NCBI GenBank assembly: GCA_024644085.1
Contig: JAHELS010000002.1
Span: forward strand, 1 to 64,000
Length of the DNA stretch: 64,000 bases
Source: Rhodopirellula sp.
Lineage (GTDB): Bacteria; Planctomycetota; Planctomycetia; Pirellulales; Pirellulaceae
Direction: 5' to 3'
Shown here: positions 1 through 10,035 of the stretch, piece by piece
Position numbering within the stretch: the first letter of the stretch is position 1
Layout of the letters: each line of letters opens with the position of its first letter
The notes under the pieces: model-generated
Told to the model about the DNA's origin: nothing
Database searches by the model: none
Seen by the model: the letters and a program-made list of their open reading frames with translations, nothing else
Position numbers and translations under genes: made by a program

Positions 1-1275
1 GATGCCATGGCAAAGGATGGGGTGGTTTTCAACCGTTTCTATGCCAGCGCGCCGGTGTGTTCGCCGACTCGCGCCAGCGTGATGACTGGGCGGCACCCGT
101 TCCGTGTCAACGTGCCGAATCACGGCCACTACTTGCGGCCTCATGAAACCACCATTGCCGAAGCTCTCAAAAGCGCTGGTTACGTCACCGGACATTTCGG
201 CAAATGGCACATCGGTTCGGTCCAGCCTGAGAGTCCAACCAGTCCAGGTGGGGCGGGATTTGACGAATGGCTCTCGGGGCTGAACTTCTTCGACAACGAT
301 CCGTATTTGAGCCGCAACGGAAACTACGAACATCTCAAAGGCCCCGGCACGGTCATCAGCATGGACGCGACGATTGCCTTTTTGAACAGGCACGCTAAGG
401 GCGACAAGCCAATCTTTGCCGTGACCTGGTTTCCGTCGCCTCACGATCCACAGCAAGAACTTCCCCAAGACATGCCGAATGCGGCAACGCTTTACAATGA
501 CGAGACCACCAAGAAGCCCGGTTACTTCCGCGAGATTACGCTGTTGGATCAGCAGATCGGAAAACTGCGGCAGAGTCTGCGCAAGCTCGGCATCGCGGAG
601 AACACCCTGTTGTTTTATTGCAGCGACAACGGCGGCCTGGTCGCAGAGTCTTCCGGAGGTCGAGCCAAAAAAGGCAGTATCTATGAAGGCGGCTTACGTG
701 TTCCCGCCGTCATGGAATGGCCGAGTCAATACACGGCCAAGACAATCGACACGCCAGCCTTCGCGTCCGATCTCTATCCAACGCTCGTTGCCATTGCCGG
801 GGCCACGGTCGACCATCAACCGCGGCTCGACGGCATCGACCTCGCGCCGGTGATTGCCGGCCATCGAACTGAGCGGCCGCCGATGGGATTCTGGCATGGC
901 CATACTCCGGGCCAAGGCACATGGAGTGACCGGATCATCAAAGCACTGCTGGAGGCCAAGCAATCCGGACAACCGAATCCGCATCCCCAGCGGATCCTCA
1001 AAAACGTACAGGCGTTTCCCAGCTTCGGGGCCGACGCGATGCGCGGTCACGCTGCTTGGAACGCCTGGCCGTGGAAGATGCATCGAATCGAAGAGAATGG
1101 AAAGGTCATCTTCGAGCTGTATCAACTCGTCAACGATCCGATGGAGGAGAACGACCTGGGCGCGACCAACGTCAAACGGGTCGCCGCCATGAAGGGGGAA
1201 CTCGAAGCGTGGCAGCGGTCGGTCTTGGCCAGTTGGTCGGGAGCGGATTACAAAACGCGAATCCCGGAGAACTGA
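1..1275 (+). CDS. Sulfatase (arylsulfatase-type), 5' truncated by window edge
   Basis: ORF open from base 1; contains sulfatase signature CSPTRASVMTGRHP (C-x-P-x-R, Cys-type), FGKWHIG and CSDNGG motifs. Confidence 0.93.
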   Translation, partial: DAMAKDGVVFNRFYASAPVCSPTRASVMTGRHPFRVNVPNHGHYLRPHETTIAEALKSAGYVTGHFGKWHIGSVQPESPTSPGGAGFDEWLSGLNFFDNDPYLSRNGNYEHLKGPGTVISMDATIAFLNRHAKGDKPIFAVTWFPSPHDPQQELPQDMPNAATLYNDETTKKPGYFREITLLDQQIGKLRQSLRKLGIAENTLLFYCSDNGGLVAESSGGRAKKGSIYEGGLRVPAVMEWPSQYTAKTIDTPAFASDLYPTLVAIAGATVDHQPRLDGIDLAPVIAGHRTERPPMGFWHGHTPGQGTWSDRIIKALLEAKQSGQPNPHPQRILKNVQAFPSFGADAMRGHAAWNAWPWKMHRIEENGKVIFELYQLVNDPMEENDLGATNVKRVAAMKGELEAWQRSVLASWSGADYKTRIPEN

Positions 1276-1302
1276 TGTTGGAAGTCCCCGCGATGTCTGG
1301 TA

Positions 1303-1431
1303 GGAGATTCCCGATGACGAGCCAGTGACCGCGGATACAGATTTCTTACCCCTGCCTGTCACGCGAGAGGCTCTGAAGAAGAAACAGGAGCGCATGCGGC
1401 GTATGCTGGAAAAACGGAAAAAGAAGCCATG
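1303..1431 (+). pseudogene. Possible C-terminal remnant of a small or decayed protein (EIPDDEPVTADTDFLPLPVTREALKKKQERMRRMLEKRKKKP*)
   Basis: Short open frame directly after an in-frame stop, no start codon at its beginning, charged C-terminal tail. Confidence 0.25.
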
Positions 1432-1479
1432 AAAAAGACCGCTTCCTCACGCCGCAACCCAAGGGACGAACCGCTATTG

Positions 1480-1536
1480 AACACTGATAAACGCTGACAA
1501 ATGAATTCGAGAAATTAGCGTTCATAAGCGTGTGTT
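1480..1536. repeat. Imperfect inverted repeat (AACACTGATAAACGCT ... AGCGTTCATAAGCGTGTGTT)
   Basis: Arms read directly; intergenic. Confidence 0.4.
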
Positions 1537-1574
1537 AACGATTCTTAAAAACACCCGAAACACGGCGTTTATTG

Positions 1575-1623
1575 ACCGGCCAGCTTGGCCGAAGAAGGAC
1601 GTTCGAAGAGCGAACTGGCCGGT
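1575..1623. repeat. Palindromic element (ACCGGCCAG ... CTGGCCGGT)
   Basis: 9-bp perfect terminal arms, intergenic. Confidence 0.55.
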
Positions 1624-1830
1624 AGGGCAAATTCCGCAGATGAAAAGGAGTACAGCGGAAGCAACGGTCTTCGTGAAGACTCTCTCACTCGCCCCACGGT
1701 CCGAGCCTTGGAACTGAAATCCAGGTGAACCAACCGCGAAGGAAACAGCTCGTGATCGCCGGCAGCCAGTGATCTTTCCTCAATGCGCTAGGAAGGACGC
1801 GTTTCTTGACCCTCGGATGTGGCTCCAGTT

Positions 1831-1847
1831 AACATGTCTGACATGTT
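1831..1847. promoter_or_regulatory. Candidate GntR/FadR operator AACATGTC-T-GACATGTT
   Basis: Perfect 8+1+8 palindrome with GT-N3-AC core, 6 nt upstream of the regulator start codon. Confidence 0.6.
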
Positions 1848-1852
1848 GACAC

Positions 1853-2569
1853 GTGCAAATCGAGGATTTCATGCAGATCGAAGCCATTGAGCGGCAGACG
1901 ACGGCGGACTTGGTGGTCCAGCGGATCGCCCGCGTCATCAAAGAGCAGAACCTGTCCGCGGGGGAGCGGCTACCCGGTGAGCATGAATTGGTCGAGCAGC
2001 TCAAGGTGAGTCGACCGGTGCTGCGCGAGGCGCTGGCTCGGTTGCAGAGCATGGGGCTGGTCGACATTCAACGTGGACGCGGCACCTTTGTCGGGAACCG
2101 GACCAGCCTGGCCAACTGCGTGCGGCTGTTGCGATCGGCGGTGACCATCTCGCCGCAGGAACTTCGCTCTTATGCAGAGTTGCGGACGGCGATCGAAGTG
2201 CAGGCCGCGCGACAAGCTGCGGAACTGGCCAGCGACGACGACGTCGCCGAACTGGCTGCCTTGTTGAAGCAGCTTGACGATGAGGACTTGCCGTATCCCG
2301 AAGCGCTGGAAGTGGACTTTCGCTTTCATCGCAAGTTGATCGACATCGCGGGCAATCCGCTGATGCAGAACATGATCGAGGTGATCTATGAGTTTATCTT
2401 GACTCAGATGGTCTGCACCACGCCATCGCAACGCGAGAACGCGTTGGGGCGCAAACTGCACAAGGCGATTCTCCGGGCGATTCGCAACCATGACCCCGAT
2501 GCGGCGGCCAGCGCCATGCGGCAGCACATGCAAGTCGTGCTCGATCGTTTAGCGAGCAACACGCCATGA
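1853..2569 (+). CDS. GntR-family transcriptional regulator, FadR subfamily (FCD-type C-terminal domain)
   Basis: N-terminal wHTH LPGEHELVEQLKVSRPVLREALARLQSMGLVDIQRGRGTFV; helical C-terminal domain with FHRKLIDIAGNPLM. Confidence 0.92.
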   Translation: MQIEDFMQIEAIERQTTADLVVQRIARVIKEQNLSAGERLPGEHELVEQLKVSRPVLREALARLQSMGLVDIQRGRGTFVGNRTSLANCVRLLRSAVTISPQELRSYAELRTAIEVQAARQAAELASDDDVAELAALLKQLDDEDLPYPEALEVDFRFHRKLIDIAGNPLMQNMIEVIYEFILTQMVCTTPSQRENALGRKLHKAILRAIRNHDPDAAASAMRQHMQVVLDRLASNTP

Positions 2570-5500
2570 GCAGACAGAACATCCCTGGGAGCGGCGCAGA
2601 TGCTAACGCTACCCCGAGCGCACTTATAGTGTTCTGGTTCGGCAGCGTGTGGTTGATGAGCCTGTGTTGCTCCGCGATGGCGGCTGACGAGCCGGTTGAT
2701 TTTCGCAAGCAGATCGCGCCGATCTTTGAGCAGCATTGCGTTCGCTGTCATTCGCCGGGGAACAACAAAGGCGATATGTCGCTGGCAACTTTCGATGACC
2801 TGAAGTCGAACGACTACGTCATCGCGGGGGATCCGGACGACAGCTACCTGATTGAATTGGTCACATCGCAGGATGGCGAGCCGCCGGCCATGCCGAAAGA
2901 GGCGAAACCGCTCTCCGACACGGAGGTGGACTTGCTGCGGCAATGGATTGGCCAGGGGGCAAAGTGGCCCGATGGCGTTGTCGTCAAAGAGAAGGCAAAG
3001 GCGGATGCATCGTGGTGGGCCTATCAACCGCTGAAAGTCGCTCGGCACTCTGGTTCGCGTTCCAAGCAATCACCCGACTCCGAGAGTCAGGCTAAGACCA
3101 TCGACGAATTCATTTGGACGAAACTCGCCGAGCAAAACCTGAAGCCAAGTCCGTGTGCCGATCGACGGGCACTCATTCGACGTTTGTCATTCGACCTCCA
3201 CGGGTTGCCGCCGACACCGGAAGCAGTCGAAGCGTTTGTCGAAGACGCTGATCCGAAGGCTTATGAAAAGCTCGTCGATCGGATGTTGGATTCTCCGCAT
3301 TACGGCGAACGCTTTGCCCGACACTGGCTGGATATTGCTCACTACGCCGACACGCACGGCTTTGAACGTGACAAACGGCGAGATAATGCGTGGCGTTATC
3401 GCGACTATGTGATCCGCGCTTTGAATGAAGACAAACCGTACGACCGATTTCTGCAGGAACAAATCGCCGGCGACGTCCTCTGGCCGGACAACGAACAGGC
3501 CGTGATAGCGACTGGGTTTCTCTCGGCTGGTCCTTGGGACTTTGTCGGGCAAGTGGAGACAAGAAGCCCCGTGCTTCGCCGGTCTGCGAGGTCACTCGAT
3601 CTGGACGATATGGCAACACAGGTCATGACCGCCACGATGGCGATGACCATCAATTGCGCAAGGTGTCACGACCACAAGCTCGATCCGATCTCCCAGCGGG
3701 AGTATTACCAGTTGCGAACCGTGTTTGCGGGAGTCAAACGTGAAGATCGAGTGGTCAGTGATGCGGCTCTCAAACAGTACGAGGCACAGAAACAGGAACT
3801 GATCGCTCGACGTAACAGACTCGATTTTGAGAAAGGGCGGCTTGAAGGCGAGGGACTGAATCTTGCGGACATTGTTGGCGGCGGAAACGGACTTGGCACG
3901 GGGACGTATCGCAATGCCATCGACCCACGCAACGCCAAGGTGCAAACCCGAGACTTCGGCAACCTTGGCAATGTGGTGACAAACACATTTTCGTCGTCCG
4001 CGTTCGAGTTCGTCGATGGTGTGTTCGTACCGGACGGAGACAAAGGTAAGGCAGAGATTCCGGTCAGTTCGACGGGCGTTACCGTCACGGGGTTGCCAAA
4101 GACCTCAGGCAACGCGTGGGACATGATTCGCAATGGCCCGGTCGCCAGTCAGCATTCTCCTGAACTGGACGGAATTGACTTCACAAGAGACGGCCACAGT
4201 CTGTTGGGACTGCACGCAAATGCCGGGATCACGTTTGATCTGGCGGCGATGCGCAAAGTAGCTCGACTCTCTGAGTCGAATTCTGAAACGCCCGACTCGG
4301 AGAGTCAGGCTACGTTGCGTTTCACGGCCAAACTCGGGTACTTCGGCGCGGCGGGAAACAACTTTGCCGACGCGTGGGTGTTCGTGGATGGTCGCAAAGT
4401 CGCCGAGTTCCCAAAGCTGCGACGTGCTGATGGTTTACAAAAGATTGATGTTGAACTGCCCGCGTCGGCTCGCTTTCTCACGCTCGTTTCGACCGATGGC
4501 GGCAACGGCTACGGCATGGATCAGATTGGCTTTGGCGATCCGCGAGTGAAACTGGCGTCTCCACCAACGCTAACGAGCGAAGCACGCAAGCGACTCGCTG
4601 AAATCAGAACTCAGCGCGAGCAGATTGAGAAAGATCTTGAGACGCTCGGCCCGCCGCCGCGTTTCTATGGAGTCGTCGCGGAGAAGTCCGTTCCGGAAGT
4701 GAAACTGCTGACGCGCGGCAATCCGGAATCTCCGAGCGGTGACGCGCTGACTCCCGCAGCAATCTCGTCGTTGGCGATGCTCGATTCCGGATTGGGAACG
4801 TTAGAAACCAGTGAAGGAGAACGGCGAGCGGGATTGGCCCGCTGGATTACGCATCCGGACAACCCGCTCGTCCGTCGAGTCATCGTCAATCGTCTGTGGC
4901 AATGGCACTTTGGTACCGGGTTGGTCAATACGCCTAGCGATTTCGGATACGGCGGGGGTCGGCCTTCGCATCCGGAGTTGCTCGACTGGCTCGCGGATGA
5001 ACTGGCGAAGCGGAACTGGTCGCTCAAGGCCATGCATCGGCTGATCGTCACGAGCGAGACTTACAAGCAGGTGAGTAGCGGTGGCTTCCAGCCGCCGGGC
5101 AGTAGCGGAAGTCGTCAAGACTTTCGGCCACATACTGAAAACACTGCCGAAACTCTTGACGAGTTCCGCTACGACAACGCCGCCTCAAAGATCGACGCCG
5201 ATAACCGCCTGCTCTGGCGACAGAATCCACGCCGCATCGAAGCCGAGGCGATTCGCGATTCGGTGTTGTTCGTCAGCGGCAAGCTGAATCCCAAACGCGG
5301 CGGTCCTGGTTTCGAAGATTTCAAATATCAGGATGCCTACGCCCCGATTTATACCTACGTGACTGCCGACGAGCCGGCACTTTGGCGGCGCAGCATTTAT
5401 CGCTACATCGTTCGCACCACACCCGACCGCTTTCTAACAACGCTCGATTGTCCCGATCCAGCCAACCTGACTCCGAAGAGGCTTACCACCACGACGCCTT

Positions 5501-5745
5501 TGCAATCGCTTGCGCTTTACAACAACGACTTCATGCTCCGGCAGGCTCGCTACTTTGCCCAGCGGCTGGAAAAAGAAGCGGGAAAAGACGCGAGCGTACA
5601 AGTTAAACGAGCCTTTGCCTTAGCTTTCGGACGACAGCCGTCCGCCGAGGAAGATCGTCTCGCGACGGATTTCGTGAACAAGCAGGGCCTATTCGCCTTG
5701 TGCCGTTCTCTTTTGAATTCCAATGAGTTCCTTTATGTCGATTGA
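2566..5745 (+). CDS. Planctomycete cytochrome C / DUF1549 / DUF1553 (PSD1-type) protein
   Basis: CVRCH and CARCHDHKLDPIS heme motifs; [60 protein letters not shown] overlap with the upstream regulator. Confidence 0.93.
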   Translation: MSRQNIPGSGADANATPSALIVFWFGSVWLMSLCCSAMAADEPVDFRKQIAPIFEQHCVRCHSPGNNKGDMSLATFDDLKSNDYVIAGDPDDSYLIELVTSQDGEPPAMPKEAKPLSDTEVDLLRQWIGQGAKWPDGVVVKEKAKADASWWAYQPLKVARHSGSRSKQSPDSESQAKTIDEFIWTKLAEQNLKPSPCADRRALIRRLSFDLHGLPPTPEAVEAFVEDADPKAYEKLVDRMLDSPHYGERFARHWLDIAHYADTHGFERDKRRDNAWRYRDYVIRALNEDKPYDRFLQEQIAGDVLWPDNEQAVIATGFLSAGPWDFVGQVETRSPVLRRSARSLDLDDMATQVMTATMAMTINCARCHDHKLDPISQREYYQLRTVFAGVKREDRVVSDAALKQYEAQKQELIARRNRLDFEKGRLEGEGLNLADIVGGGNGLGTGTYRNAIDPRNAKVQTRDFGNLGNVVTNTFSSSAFEFVDGVFVPDGDKGKAEIPVSSTGVTVTGLPKTSGNAWDMIRNGPVASQHSPELDGIDFTRDGHSLLGLHANAGITFDLAAMRKVARLSESNSETPDSESQATLRFTAKLGYFGAAGNNFADAWVFVDGRKVAEFPKLRRADGLQKIDVELPASARFLTLVSTDGGNGYGMDQIGFGDPRVKLASPPTLTSEARKRLAEIRTQREQIEKDLETLGPPPRFYGVVAEKSVPEVKLLTRGNPESPSGDALTPAAISSLAMLDSGLGTLETSEGERRAGLARWITHPDNPLVRRVIVNRLWQWHFGTGLVNTPSDFGYGGGRPSHPELLDWLADELAKRNWSLKAMHRLIVTSETYKQVSSGGFQPPGSSGSRQDFRPHTENTAETLDEFRYDNAASKIDADNRLLWRQNPRRIEAEAIRDSVLFVSGKLNPKRGGPGFEDFKYQDAYAPIYTYVTADEPALWRRSIYRYIVRTTPDRFLTTLDCPDPANLTPKRLTTTTPLQSLALYNNDFMLRQARYFAQRLEKEAGKDASVQVKRAFALAFGRQPSAEEDRLATDFVNKQGLFALCRSLLNSNEFLYVD
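3037..3095. repeat. Family E palindromic element in frame (peptide KVARHSGSRSKQSPDSESQA)
   Basis: Right arm CCCGACTCCGAGAGTCAGGCTA matches the copy at 4258-4313; left arm degenerate. Confidence 0.6.
4258..4313. repeat. Family E palindromic element in frame (peptide KVARLSESNSETPDSESQA)
   Basis: GTAGCTCGACTCTCTGAGTCG ... CGACTCGGAGAGTCAGGCTAC inverted repeat. Confidence 0.8.
5102..5172. repeat. Family B palindromic element in frame (peptide [23 protein letters not shown])
   Basis: GTAGCGGAAGTCGTCAAGACTTTCGGC ... GCCGAAACTCTTGACGAGTTCCGCTAC inverted repeat. Confidence 0.9.
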
Positions 5746-5746
5746 A

Positions 5747-7246
5747 ATGGCCATGCCCCAACGTAGCGAAAGTCGTCAAGACTTTCGGCCGCGCACCACG
5801 CCGAAACTCTTGACGAGTGTCGCTACCTCGCGACGACAGTTTCTACAAACCGCCGGCGGCGGATTTGGCGGGCTCGCGCTGACGGCGATGCTGAGCGGCG
5901 AAGGGCGTGCGCAGGACTCTTATGAATCACGGGCGCATCATGCCCCGAAAGCTCGGCGCGTTATCCAGATTTTCTGTCCCGGAGGAATGAGCCAGGTTGA
6001 CACCTACGATCACAAGCCGGAACTCGAAAAGCGAAACGGAACGCCGTTTGATCCCGACGGCAAACTGCAGTTCTTCGCTTCCAAGCCCGGCAGCTGTCGC
6101 GGTAGTCACTGGAAGTTCCGTCAGCACGGGCAGTCCGGGTTGTGGATGAGCGATCTGTTTCCCAAGCTCGCCACTTGCGTCGACGACATGGCGTTCATTT
6201 ACTCGATGCACAGCAAGACCGCGTTGCACGGCCCGGCGTGCTTCATGATGAACACCGGATTCACACTGCCCGGTTTCCCAAGCATGGGATCGTGGGTGAC
6301 GTATGGACTTGGCAGCGAAGCCGATGACCTGCCAGCGTTTGTCGTGTTGCCGGACCCGCGAGGACTTCCGCCGGGCGGCATCATCAACTGGGGAGCCGGC
6401 TTTCTACCCGCTGAGCATCAGGCTACAACGCTTGATACGACGAATCCGAAACAACCCATCGCCGACCTGTTTCCACCAGATGATGTTTCGGAAGTCACGC
6501 CGGCAGCGGATCAGGCGGGTCTGGACTTTCTGCAGAAGCTCAACCGTCTGCATCGGGAAACTCGCAGTGGCGACAGTGAACTCGACGCCCGCATCAAGGC
6601 GTATGAAATGGCGGCGCGTCTGCAGCTCAGCGCGCCCGAAGTGACCGACCTGAGCAAAGAGACCGCCGCGACAAGACAACTCTACAACATCGACGACGCC
6701 GAAATCGGCCCGTTCGGCCGACAGTGTTTACTGGCCAGGCGACTCGTACAGCGCGGCGTGCGTTTCGTGCAGATCTATTGTGGAGCCGAGAACACGACGG
6801 CCAAGAAGATTCGCCCGAACTGGGACAGTCATGAAGATCTGACTCGCGATCACGGCTATTGGGGAGCTGTGCTGGATACCGGCGCTTCGGCACTGCTCAA
6901 AGACTTGAAGCAACGGGGCATGCTCGACGACACGCTGGTCATCTGCACGACGGAGTTTGGTCGTCAGCCGGCCGCTCAGGGCGGCGGGGGAAAGGGCCGA
7001 GACCACAATGCGGGCGCTTTCACGGCATGGCTTGCCGGCGGCGGTATCAAAGGCGGAGTCGGTTACGGGGCAACCGATGAGCTCGGGTACAAGGCCGTCG
7101 AGAATCCAAGCTACAGCTACGACTTGCACGCAACAGCACTGCATCTGCTGGGCGTCGATCACACGCGGCTGACGTTCTATCACAATGGAATCCAGCGACG
7201 GCTGACGGATGTTCACGGGCATTTAGTCAGGGAGATTCTTGCGTGA
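5747..7246 (+). CDS. DUF1501 domain protein with twin-arginine-like leader (SRRQFLQTAGGGFGGLALTAML); start could be 5723, 5747 or 5753
   Basis: Homologous to the four other DUF1501 ORFs in the window; C-terminal [17 protein letters not shown]. Confidence 0.88.
   Translation: MAMPQRSESRQDFRPRTTPKLLTSVATSRRQFLQTAGGGFGGLALTAMLSGEGRAQDSYESRAHHAPKARRVIQIFCPGGMSQVDTYDHKPELEKRNGTPFDPDGKLQFFASKPGSCRGSHWKFRQHGQSGLWMSDLFPKLATCVDDMAFIYSMHSKTALHGPACFMMNTGFTLPGFPSMGSWVTYGLGSEADDLPAFVVLPDPRGLPPGGIINWGAGFLPAEHQATTLDTTNPKQPIADLFPPDDVSEVTPAADQAGLDFLQKLNRLHRETRSGDSELDARIKAYEMAARLQLSAPEVTDLSKETAATRQLYNIDDAEIGPFGRQCLLARRLVQRGVRFVQIYCGAENTTAKKIRPNWDSHEDLTRDHGYWGAVLDTGASALLKDLKQRGMLDDTLVICTTEFGRQPAAQGGGGKGRDHNAGAFTAWLAGGGIKGGVGYGATDELGYKAVENPSYSYDLHATALHLLGVDHTRLTFYHNGIQRRLTDVHGHLVREILA
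5763..5826. repeat. Family B palindromic element in the N-terminal coding region of the DUF1501 gene
   Basis: GTAGCGAAAGTCGTCAAGACTTTCGGC ... GCCGAAACTCTTGACGAGTGTCGCTAC. Confidence 0.88.
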
Positions 7247-9984
7247 CTCACCGTTTTCTTTTTTTCGTCGCCATTCTGGTTCTTGCCAGTTCCACGGCTC
7301 GAGCGGTCGATTTTGTCACTGAGATCGAACCGATCTTGCGCGATAATTGTTTCGATTGTCACGGGCCGAATCAGCAAGAAAGCCAACTTCGTCTGGATCG
7401 ATTGGCGAACATGATTTCCGGCGGCAACTCGGGTGAGCCGGCGGTGGTGCCGAAGAATCCGGAAGCGAGTTACTTATTGAAATTAATCCGCCACGAAGAA
7501 GTCGGTAAAGAAATGCCACCGGACGAGTCGCTGTCGCCAGAACAAGTCAAGCTGATCGAAACGTGGATTGCCAGCGGCGCGCCGACGCCCGAGCGATACG
7601 GGCCCGCCGAGGAACAGGCGGATCTTTCACACTGGGCGTTTCAGCCTGTTCGCAGGTTCGACGCGGACGGTAGGGTCAGCGCGGCGGGAATCGATGACTT
7701 CATTCTGCAGCGGCTTCGTGACGAAGGTCTCTCGCTTTCTTCCGCAGCGGATCACCGGACTTTGATTCGTCGACTTTATCTGGTGATGCACGGCCTGCCA
7801 CCCACGCCTGGGCAAGTGGAAGCCTTCATTCGTGATGACGGCGATGATGCCTGGCGGAAACTCGTCGATGACGTTCTTGTGAGTCCCCACTATGGCCAGA
7901 GATGGGCGACGTTTTGGTTGGATTTGGTTCGCTTTGGCGAAACCAACGGATTTGAAACCAATCGCGAACGCCCCAATGCTTGGCGTTATCGCGACTGGGT
8001 CATTCAATCACTGAACGAAGACAAACCTTACGATCAGTTTGTACGCGAACAACTCGCTGGCGACGCGTTGGGGGCGCCGATCGGAACAGGCTTTCTGGTC
8101 GCCGGCCCTTACGATCTCGTGAAAGGTCAAGATCCGAAGCTCGGCCAGATGCAGCGGATGAACGAGCTGGACGACATGATCAACACCACCGGCACGGCAT
8201 TTCTGGGGCTGACCACTGGTTGTGCGCGATGCCACAATCACAAGTTCGATCCCATCAGCCAGCGCGATTACTACTCGATGCAAGCCGTGTTCGCTGGCGT
8301 CCAGCACGGTGATCGCGCACTGCCGCCTTCGCCGGAAACCAAACAGCAGATTGCGACGCTTGATGCGGAAATCGCAGAACTTACTGACAGGCTGAAGAAG
8401 TTCATTGTTGAAGATGCATCGAAAACTCGTCCGCCCGTCAGCGCCAGGCAGAACGAAGAAGTCTGCGAGAAACGAGAAGTACGCTTCATTCGCTTCACAA
8501 TTCAGAAAACCACTGGCGGCGAAGGCTGTATTGATGAATTGGAAGTTTACGCGGAAGGAAGGAACGTTGCTCTGGCCAGCAGTGGTGCCAAAGCAACATC
8601 GTCCGGCGACTTCGTGCATCCGAAACATAAACTGTTGCACATCAACGATGGACGTCACGGCAATGATCGCAGTTGGATTGTCGATTCTGCGAAAGGCGGT
8701 TGGGTTCAAATCGAACTCGCCGAACCAACCGTCATCGACCGCGTCGTCTGGGGCCGTGATCGCAACGGACAGTATGCCGACCGGTTGCCGATCGAGTATC
8801 GCATCGAATCCGCTGTGGAAGCTGGCCAATGGGAATTGTTGGCGTCGTCGGCAGATCGTAAACCTTTTTCCGGTGGCAAACCTTCCGAGCCAGAATATCA
8901 GTTCACGAAGTTTCCGGATGCGGAAGCGATGCAGGGTGAGACGTGGTTGAAGCGCTTGCAGACAGCTCGCGACGCCAAGAAAGAACACGAAAAATCGAGA
9001 GTGGTCGTTTATGCGGGTAAGTTTTCGCAACCCGGCCCGACGCATCGTCTGTACCGTGGCGAGCCAGATGCGAAGCGTGAGCAGGTTCCCCCGAATGCGA
9101 TCGACGTCTTCACCTCGCTGAATCTGTCGCCCAACGCGGCCGAGCGTGAACGTCGGCTGGCGTTAGCAAACTGGATCGCCAGCAACGACAATCCCTTCAC
9201 GGCTCGCGTGATCGTCAACCGGTTATGGCAACTCCACTTCGGCACCGGCATCGTCGACACGCCCAGCGACTTCGGACTCAACGGCGCACCGCCGAGTCAC
9301 CCGGAGTTGCTCGACTGGTTGGCCGGCGAACTGATGGAGCATGATTGGTCATTGAAGCACATTCATCGACTAATTCTGAATTCTGACACTTGGCGTCAAA
9401 GCAATCGACCCAATGCGGATGCCATGCGAGTCGATGCGGCATCGCGTCTGCTGTGGCGATTTCCGCCGCGACGTTTGGAAGCCGAAGCGATTCGCGATTC
9501 TGTTCTCGCCGTCACTGGAGTGCTTGACCTTCAAAATGCTGGCGGTCCGGGATTCAGCCCGTTTGAAGTGCAGATGGAGAACGTGCGTCACTATCACGCG
9601 AAGAAAACGTATGGTCCAGCGGATTGGCGACGGATGATTTACATGACGAAGGTGCGACAGGAACGCGAGCAGGTGTTCGGCGCCTTTGATTGTCCCGATG
9701 CGAGCATGGTGGTGCCGCGGCGCAGTCGCTCCACCACACCGCTACAGGCACTGAATCTGCTTAACAGCCAATTCGTCATGCAGCAAGCCGATCTGTTTGC
9801 GAAACGCTTACAGGCGGATTCCGAAACAATACCGCAACGGATTACGCGAGCCTGGCAGTTGTGTTTTCAGCGTCCGCCAACCGACGAAGAGTTGGCTGAT
9901 AGTAAAGATTTCATCAAACAAGAAGGCATTGGGCAATTCACCCGCGCGATACTGAATGCAAATGAGTTCGTATTTATTCCGTAG
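7243..9984 (+). CDS. PSD1-type planctomycete cytochrome with an inserted discoidin-like (F5/8 type C-like) segment
   Basis: CFDCH and [13 protein letters not shown] motifs; segment RFIRFTIQKTTGGEGCIDELEVYAEGRNVALASSGAKATSSG; GTG start overlaps upstream stop. Confidence 0.92.
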   Translation: MTHRFLFFVAILVLASSTARAVDFVTEIEPILRDNCFDCHGPNQQESQLRLDRLANMISGGNSGEPAVVPKNPEASYLLKLIRHEEVGKEMPPDESLSPEQVKLIETWIASGAPTPERYGPAEEQADLSHWAFQPVRRFDADGRVSAAGIDDFILQRLRDEGLSLSSAADHRTLIRRLYLVMHGLPPTPGQVEAFIRDDGDDAWRKLVDDVLVSPHYGQRWATFWLDLVRFGETNGFETNRERPNAWRYRDWVIQSLNEDKPYDQFVREQLAGDALGAPIGTGFLVAGPYDLVKGQDPKLGQMQRMNELDDMINTTGTAFLGLTTGCARCHNHKFDPISQRDYYSMQAVFAGVQHGDRALPPSPETKQQIATLDAEIAELTDRLKKFIVEDASKTRPPVSARQNEEVCEKREVRFIRFTIQKTTGGEGCIDELEVYAEGRNVALASSGAKATSSGDFVHPKHKLLHINDGRHGNDRSWIVDSAKGGWVQIELAEPTVIDRVVWGRDRNGQYADRLPIEYRIESAVEAGQWELLASSADRKPFSGGKPSEPEYQFTKFPDAEAMQGETWLKRLQTARDAKKEHEKSRVVVYAGKFSQPGPTHRLYRGEPDAKREQVPPNAIDVFTSLNLSPNAAERERRLALANWIASNDNPFTARVIVNRLWQLHFGTGIVDTPSDFGLNGAPPSHPELLDWLAGELMEHDWSLKHIHRLILNSDTWRQSNRPNADAMRVDAASRLLWRFPPRRLEAEAIRDSVLAVTGVLDLQNAGGPGFSPFEVQMENVRHYHAKKTYGPADWRRMIYMTKVRQEREQVFGAFDCPDASMVVPRRSRSTTPLQALNLLNSQFVMQQADLFAKRLQADSETIPQRITRAWQLCFQRPPTDEELADSKDFIKQEGIGQFTRAILNANEFVFIP

Positions 9985-10035
9985 GCATATATGAGGCGAG
10001 CGGCAGATGTTTTTCAGCGCAAATTATAAGTCTGA

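Noticed and set aside
694-1395. Long minus-strand ORF (233 aa) opposite the sulfatase
   Set aside because: Mirror ORF over a well-supported coding frame; no recognisable domain, typical high-GC antisense artefact.
3546-3597. Possible palindromic insertion encoding QVETRSPVLRRSARSLDLDD
   Set aside because: No convincing inverted arms; from memory this segment is typical of PSD1-type proteins before the ATQVMTATMAMTINCARCH region, so likely native sequence.
8008-9045. 345-aa minus-strand ORF
   Set aside because: Lies wholly antisense to a PSD1-type gene with strong motif support.
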